From: Candidatus Methylomirabilota bacterium
GTDB taxonomy: Bacteria; Methylomirabilota; Methylomirabilia; Rokubacteriales; CSP1-6
DNA: 34,421 nt
Reading direction: 5' to 3'
Assembly (NCBI GenBank): GCA_035315345.1
Contig: DATFYA010000034.1
Coordinates: forward strand, 1-34,421
In this document: positions 32,253 through 34,421 of the stretch, piece after piece
How positions within the stretch are numbered: position 1 is the stretch's first letter
Layout of the letters: each line of letters starts with the position of its first letter
The notes under the pieces: model-generated
Databases searched by the model: none
What the model saw: the letters and a program-made list of their open reading frames with translations, nothing else
What the model was told of the DNA's origin: nothing
Translations under genes and position numbers: made by a program

Positions 32253-33281
32253 TCAGCGCCAGTCGTCCAGCACCAGGTCGCTGGCGTCTTCGTAGTCCTC
32301 CTGCTTGCCCCGCTTCATGCGCACCATCGTGAAGTCGACGTGGTAGCCGCGCTGGAGCAGCGTCTGGTAGGCGGTCCAGTAGTACGTGTAGGCCGGCACC
32401 ACCACCCGCTGCAGCTGTCCCGCCGCGGCGAGATCCTCCACCCCGGCGAGCAGGCTGTCCAGGTGCTCGGGCTTGCGGTGACGACTGTCGATGGCGAGCA
32501 GCTTGACGTAGGCGCTGCCGTGCGGCGCCTCGCTGTTGGGCGGGAGATGGCAGACCGCGAAGCCGATGACCTCGCGCCCCTTCTCGAGCAACAGGGTGTC
32601 GCCCAGGGTGAGGCCCTCGACGATCTCGATCTCCTTGGCCAGGTCGAAGCCGCGCCAGAGCGCGTTGGTGATGCGCCGGATCTTCTGCATCACCTGCTTC
32701 TTGCGCGCCTCCTCCAGCGTCGAGTAGCGGCGCACCGCGAGCCCCGGGCGCGGCGCCGTCTTCGCGGCGGCGAGGTCGTTCCGATCGACCGTCTTGCTCG
32801 TGACCACCACGAGCCCCTTCGGCTTGTAGCCGAACTTCTGGTAGAGGATCAGATGCTTGGGGCTGTACGGATACGTGGCGAGCCCCTGCAGCGTCGCCTT
32901 GTTCTCGTCGAAGAACTCCTGGCAGGCGGTGAGCAGCTGCTGGCCGATGTCCTGGTTCTGGTAGTTGGTGAGGACCGCCACCGGGCCGATGACGCCGATC
33001 GTGCCCCACATCACCGCCACCGCGGCGCCGACGATCTTGCCGTCGCCCTCCTCGGCCACGAAGCAGCCCCACGGCTCCATCAGCCACCGGTGGTGCACGT
33101 ACTGGGCGCCGCCGAACACCTGGCGCGGCCGCGTGCCGACCTGGCGCTCGAAGAAATCGCCGAAGGCCTGCTCGATGACGTCGCGGACCTTCGAGAGATC
33201 GCCCTTGCGAACGCGGCGGATCTTGATCAGCGGGGAGCGGCCCTGCGAGTCGAGACCAGGTCGGTCGACGGTCGCCCTCAT
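32253..33281 (-). CDS. GNAT-family N-acetyltransferase, two-domain
   Basis: A 342-aa protein. Residues 18-170 form a GNAT domain: IRRVRKGDLSKVRDVIEQAF at the start, VGAAVAVMWGTIGVIGPVAV on the central strands, the acetyl-CoA loop NYQNQDIGQQLL, then YSPKHLILYQKFGY. The remainder looks like a second, degenerate GNAT-like half (GREVIGFAVCHLPPN to RVVVPAYTYYWTAYQTLLQRGY). The ATG at 33279-33281 overlaps the stop of the dehydrogenase gene (ATGA); a longer open frame upstream is only an overlap with that gene. Substrate unknown. Confidence 0.8.
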   Translation of the reverse strand: MRATVDRPGLDSQGRSPLIKIRRVRKGDLSKVRDVIEQAFGDFFERQVGTRPRQVFGGAQYVHHRWLMEPWGCFVAEEGDGKIVGAAVAVMWGTIGVIGPVAVLTNYQNQDIGQQLLTACQEFFDENKATLQGLATYPYSPKHLILYQKFGYKPKGLVVVTSKTVDRNDLAAAKTAPRPGLAVRRYSTLEEARKKQVMQKIRRITNALWRGFDLAKEIEIVEGLTLGDTLLLEKGREVIGFAVCHLPPNSEAPHGSAYVKLLAIDSRHRKPEHLDSLLAGVEDLAAAGQLQRVVVPAYTYYWTAYQTLLQRGYHVDFTMVRMKRGKQEDYEDASDLVLDDWR

Positions 33282-34168
33282 GCCTTCTCCGGCACGCCCG
33301 CGAGCTCTTCGAGCAGCGTGATGACGCCGGAATGATCGAGGCCGCCCTTGCCCTTCACCCGCATCGCGTTGAACAGCTCCTGCACCACCGCGGTGCACGG
33401 CAGGGGCACCCCGAGGGCGCGCGAGGACTCCATGATCAGCCCCAGGTCCTTGAAGTGCAGATCGATCTTGAAGCCGGGGTTGTAGGTGCCCGCGGTGTAG
33501 TTGGGCGTCTTCTGCTCGAGGCACTTCGAGCCGGCGAGCCCGCCGCCGAGCGCCTTGAGGGTGAGCGCCCGATCGAGGCCGGCCTTGCGGGCCAGCGTCA
33601 GCGCCTCCCCCAGCGCGGTGAGGTTGACCGCCACGATGATCTGATTCGCGAGCTTGGTGAAGCCGCCCGCCCCGAGGGGGCCCAGATGGGTGATGGTCTT
33701 GCCCATCGCCTGGAACACCGGCAGCGCCGCGTCGAAGTCCGCCTTCTCGCCGCCCACCATGATGGACAGCGCGCCGTCGATCGCGCCCTTCTCGCCACCC
33801 GAGACCGGCGCGTCCAGCATGCGCACACCCTTCGCGGCCAGGGCCTTGCCCACCTTCTGGGACACCAGCGGGGAGATGGTCGACATGTCGAGGAAGAGCA
33901 GGTCGCGCCTGGCGCCCTCGATGATGCCGTCCTTACCCAGGGCCACCAGCTCCACGTCGGGCGAGTTCGGCAGCATGGTGATCAGGACGTCACACTGGGC
34001 CGCGACATCCCGGGGCCAGGTCGCCGGCTTGGCCCCGGCCCCGACCACCTCCTGGACCGGCCCCTGGCTCCGACTGTGGACAATTAGTGGATAGCCGGCC
34101 TTGAGCAAATTCTTGGCCATGGGACGGCCCATGATTCCGAGCCCAATGAATCCGATGACTTGCGCCAT
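33278..34168 (-). CDS. 3-hydroxyacid dehydrogenase family (tartronate semialdehyde reductase type)
   Basis: A 296-aa beta-hydroxyacid dehydrogenase. The Rossmann motif is GFIGLGIMGRPMAKNL (6-21). The substrate-binding loop is DAPVSGGEKGA (119-129, S123). The catalytic lysine is K172 in GGFTKLANQIIVA. The family acts on tartronate semialdehyde, 3-hydroxyisobutyrate, glyoxylate or succinic semialdehyde. The DAPVSGGEKGAIDGAL wording is closest to 2-hydroxy-3-oxopropionate reductase (GarR/GlxR), which would fit glyoxylate metabolism elsewhere in the window. The ATG at 34166-34168 has GAGG 6 nt upstream. It heads a four-gene operon. Confidence 0.86.
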   Translation of the reverse strand: MAQVIGFIGLGIMGRPMAKNLLKAGYPLIVHSRSQGPVQEVVGAGAKPATWPRDVAAQCDVLITMLPNSPDVELVALGKDGIIEGARRDLLFLDMSTISPLVSQKVGKALAAKGVRMLDAPVSGGEKGAIDGALSIMVGGEKADFDAALPVFQAMGKTITHLGPLGAGGFTKLANQIIVAVNLTALGEALTLARKAGLDRALTLKALGGGLAGSKCLEQKTPNYTAGTYNPGFKIDLHFKDLGLIMESSRALGVPLPCTAVVQELFNAMRVKGKGGLDHSGVITLLEELAGVPEKA

Positions 34169-34219
34169 GGTAGCCTCGCGGGGACCAGAGTGGGAGGAGC
34201 GAGAGCGGCCCGGACAGTG

Positions 34220-34248
34220 GAGTAACACAAGGCGGCGCGGCGAGTCAA
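34220..34248 (-). promoter_or_regulatory. Promoter of the hydroxyacid dehydrogenase operon
   Basis: On the minus strand: -35 TTGACT (34243-34248), 17-nt spacer, -10 TTACTC (34220-34225; shifted by one, TACTCC with an 18-nt spacer also fits). The predicted leader is about 45 nt. Confidence 0.5.
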
Positions 34249-34264
34249 GCCATTCCCCAGGCCC

Positions 34265-34293
34265 TTGACAGTCGGCCGCCCACCTGCGAGGCT
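34265..34293 (+). promoter_or_regulatory. Promoter of the Trp-rich leader
   Basis: Perfect -35 TTGACA (34265-34270), 17-nt spacer, weak -10 GAGGCT (34288-34293). The start point, about 7 nt later, would fall at the GTG of the leader peptide (34301). It lies back to back with the minus-strand promoter, 16 nt between the -35 boxes. Confidence 0.5.
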
Positions 34294-34300
34294 CTCGGCC

Positions 34301-34354
34301 GTGAGCCGCACGCGCTCGGCTGCGACCTGGATGTGGTGGTGGCCCCTCCCCTGA
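34301..34354 (+). CDS. trpL: Putative trp-operon leader peptide (trpL)
   Basis: A 17-codon ORF, GTG to TGA, encoding VSRTRSAATWMWWWPLP. Four of the five codons at 34328-34342 are TGG (Trp). That density, the short length and the hairpins right after are the hallmark of an attenuator leader: ribosomes stall at the Trp codons when charged tRNA-Trp is low, and the downstream RNA folds accordingly. There is no ribosome site; the start codon coincides with the predicted transcription start, as in the leaderless trpL of Sinorhizobium. The regulated genes (for example trpE) would lie beyond base 34421. From 34374 to the edge I see no gene start. Chance occurrence is possible but unlikely given the promoter. 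Confidence 0.6.
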   Translation: MSRTRSAATWMWWWPLP

Positions 34355-34373
34355 GGGGTGGTCCCGCCGACCA
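34343..34373 (+). promoter_or_regulatory. Hairpins following the Trp-rich leader
   Basis: CCCCTC (34343-34348) pairs with GAGGGG (34353-34358) across the leader stop codon. TGGTC (34359-34363) pairs with GACCA (34369-34373) around CCGCC. These could act as the 1:2 and 2:3 pairs of an attenuator. The terminator stem and its T-run would fall past the window edge; GGAGCCGCCCCCGCGGGC at the end may be part of it. Confidence 0.4.
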
Positions 34374-34421
34374 GCGCACGCACGAGCACCTGAATGCGAG
34401 ATCGGAGCCGCCCCCGCGGGC

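Noticed and set aside
32253-33524. A longer GNAT protein starting 81 codons upstream
   Set aside because: The extra part overlaps the coding sequence of the hydroxyacid dehydrogenase gene and is low-complexity; the ATGA overlap marks the true start.
34084-34389. A 101-codon minus-strand open frame over the right-edge regulatory region
   Set aside because: It overlaps the start of the hydroxyacid dehydrogenase gene in another frame, has no motif, and crosses two good promoters.
1-34421. Prophage, insertion sequence or defence system
   Set aside because: No transposase, integrase, phage structural, toxin-antitoxin or restriction gene motifs were found; gene content and composition are uniform.

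Overview
The window is about 70% GC, densely coded, free of insertion sequences, tRNAs, rRNAs and CRISPR arrays, and carries intact-looking bacterial chromosomal genes. Outer-membrane lipid transport (Mla), a PagL-like barrel, a complete-looking hopanoid side-chain set, malate synthase and methylmalonyl-CoA epimerase point to a Gram-negative, aerobic, soil or sediment-type bacterium. The style (very high GC, GTG starts, 4-base gene overlaps, hopanoid plus Mla locus) resembles Candidatus Rokubacteria/Methylomirabilota. That placement is inference, because there is no phylogenetic marker I can compare.

Layout. 1-2996 (minus): an EF-G paralogue followed by the 5' part of threonine synthase. 3064-5510 (minus): a translationally coupled pair, a TRZ/ATZ-type amidohydrolase and a UroD/MtaA-fold protein. 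5612-6094 (plus): a small flavin split-barrel protein on a divergent promoter. 6179-14502 (minus): ten closely packed genes that read as one operon. It starts with a CruF-like membrane protein and continues with HpnH, a 118-aa unknown, HpnG, HpnA, HpnD, a zinc-dependent alcohol/polyol dehydrogenase, a PagL-like barrel, IspH and a fumarylacetoacetase-fold enzyme. 14581-19468 (plus, divergent): MlaE, MlaF, MlaD and MlaC, a thiamine-diphosphate 2-oxoacid decarboxylase and an HpnL/LPG-synthase-type membrane protein. 19563-23417 (plus): inositol-3-phosphate synthase and the RND-type hopanoid exporter HpnN. 23525-27322 (minus): a molybdopterin oxidoreductase and malate synthase, divergent from a BT1-family transporter (27376-28647). 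28679-30659 (minus): a fused methylmalonyl-CoA epimerase-like VOC protein, an SDR and a small TfoX-like protein. 30744-34168 (minus): a hydroxyacid dehydrogenase, a GNAT protein, CopC and an aldo/keto reductase. 34265-34421 (plus): a promoter and a 17-codon tryptophan-rich leader peptide, reading towards genes beyond the right edge.

How it fits together. From 6.2 to 23.4 kb the window looks like one hopanoid assembly-and-trafficking locus. IspH supplies isoprenoid precursor. HpnD belongs to squalene formation, HpnH adds adenosine to hopene, and HpnG removes the adenine. The dehydrogenase in the same operon is a good candidate for the reduction of ribosylhopane to bacteriohopanetetrol. HpnN and the Mla set move lipids between membranes. 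Squalene-hopene cyclase is not in the window. The unexplained members (118-aa protein, CruF-like protein, TPP decarboxylase, inositol-phosphate synthase) are where new lipid chemistry could lie.

The other notable item is at the right edge. The short ORF at 34301-34354, with four Trp codons within five codons, sits directly at the predicted transcription start of a TTGACA promoter and is followed by hairpins. It looks like a leaderless trpL attenuator whose operon lies outside the window.
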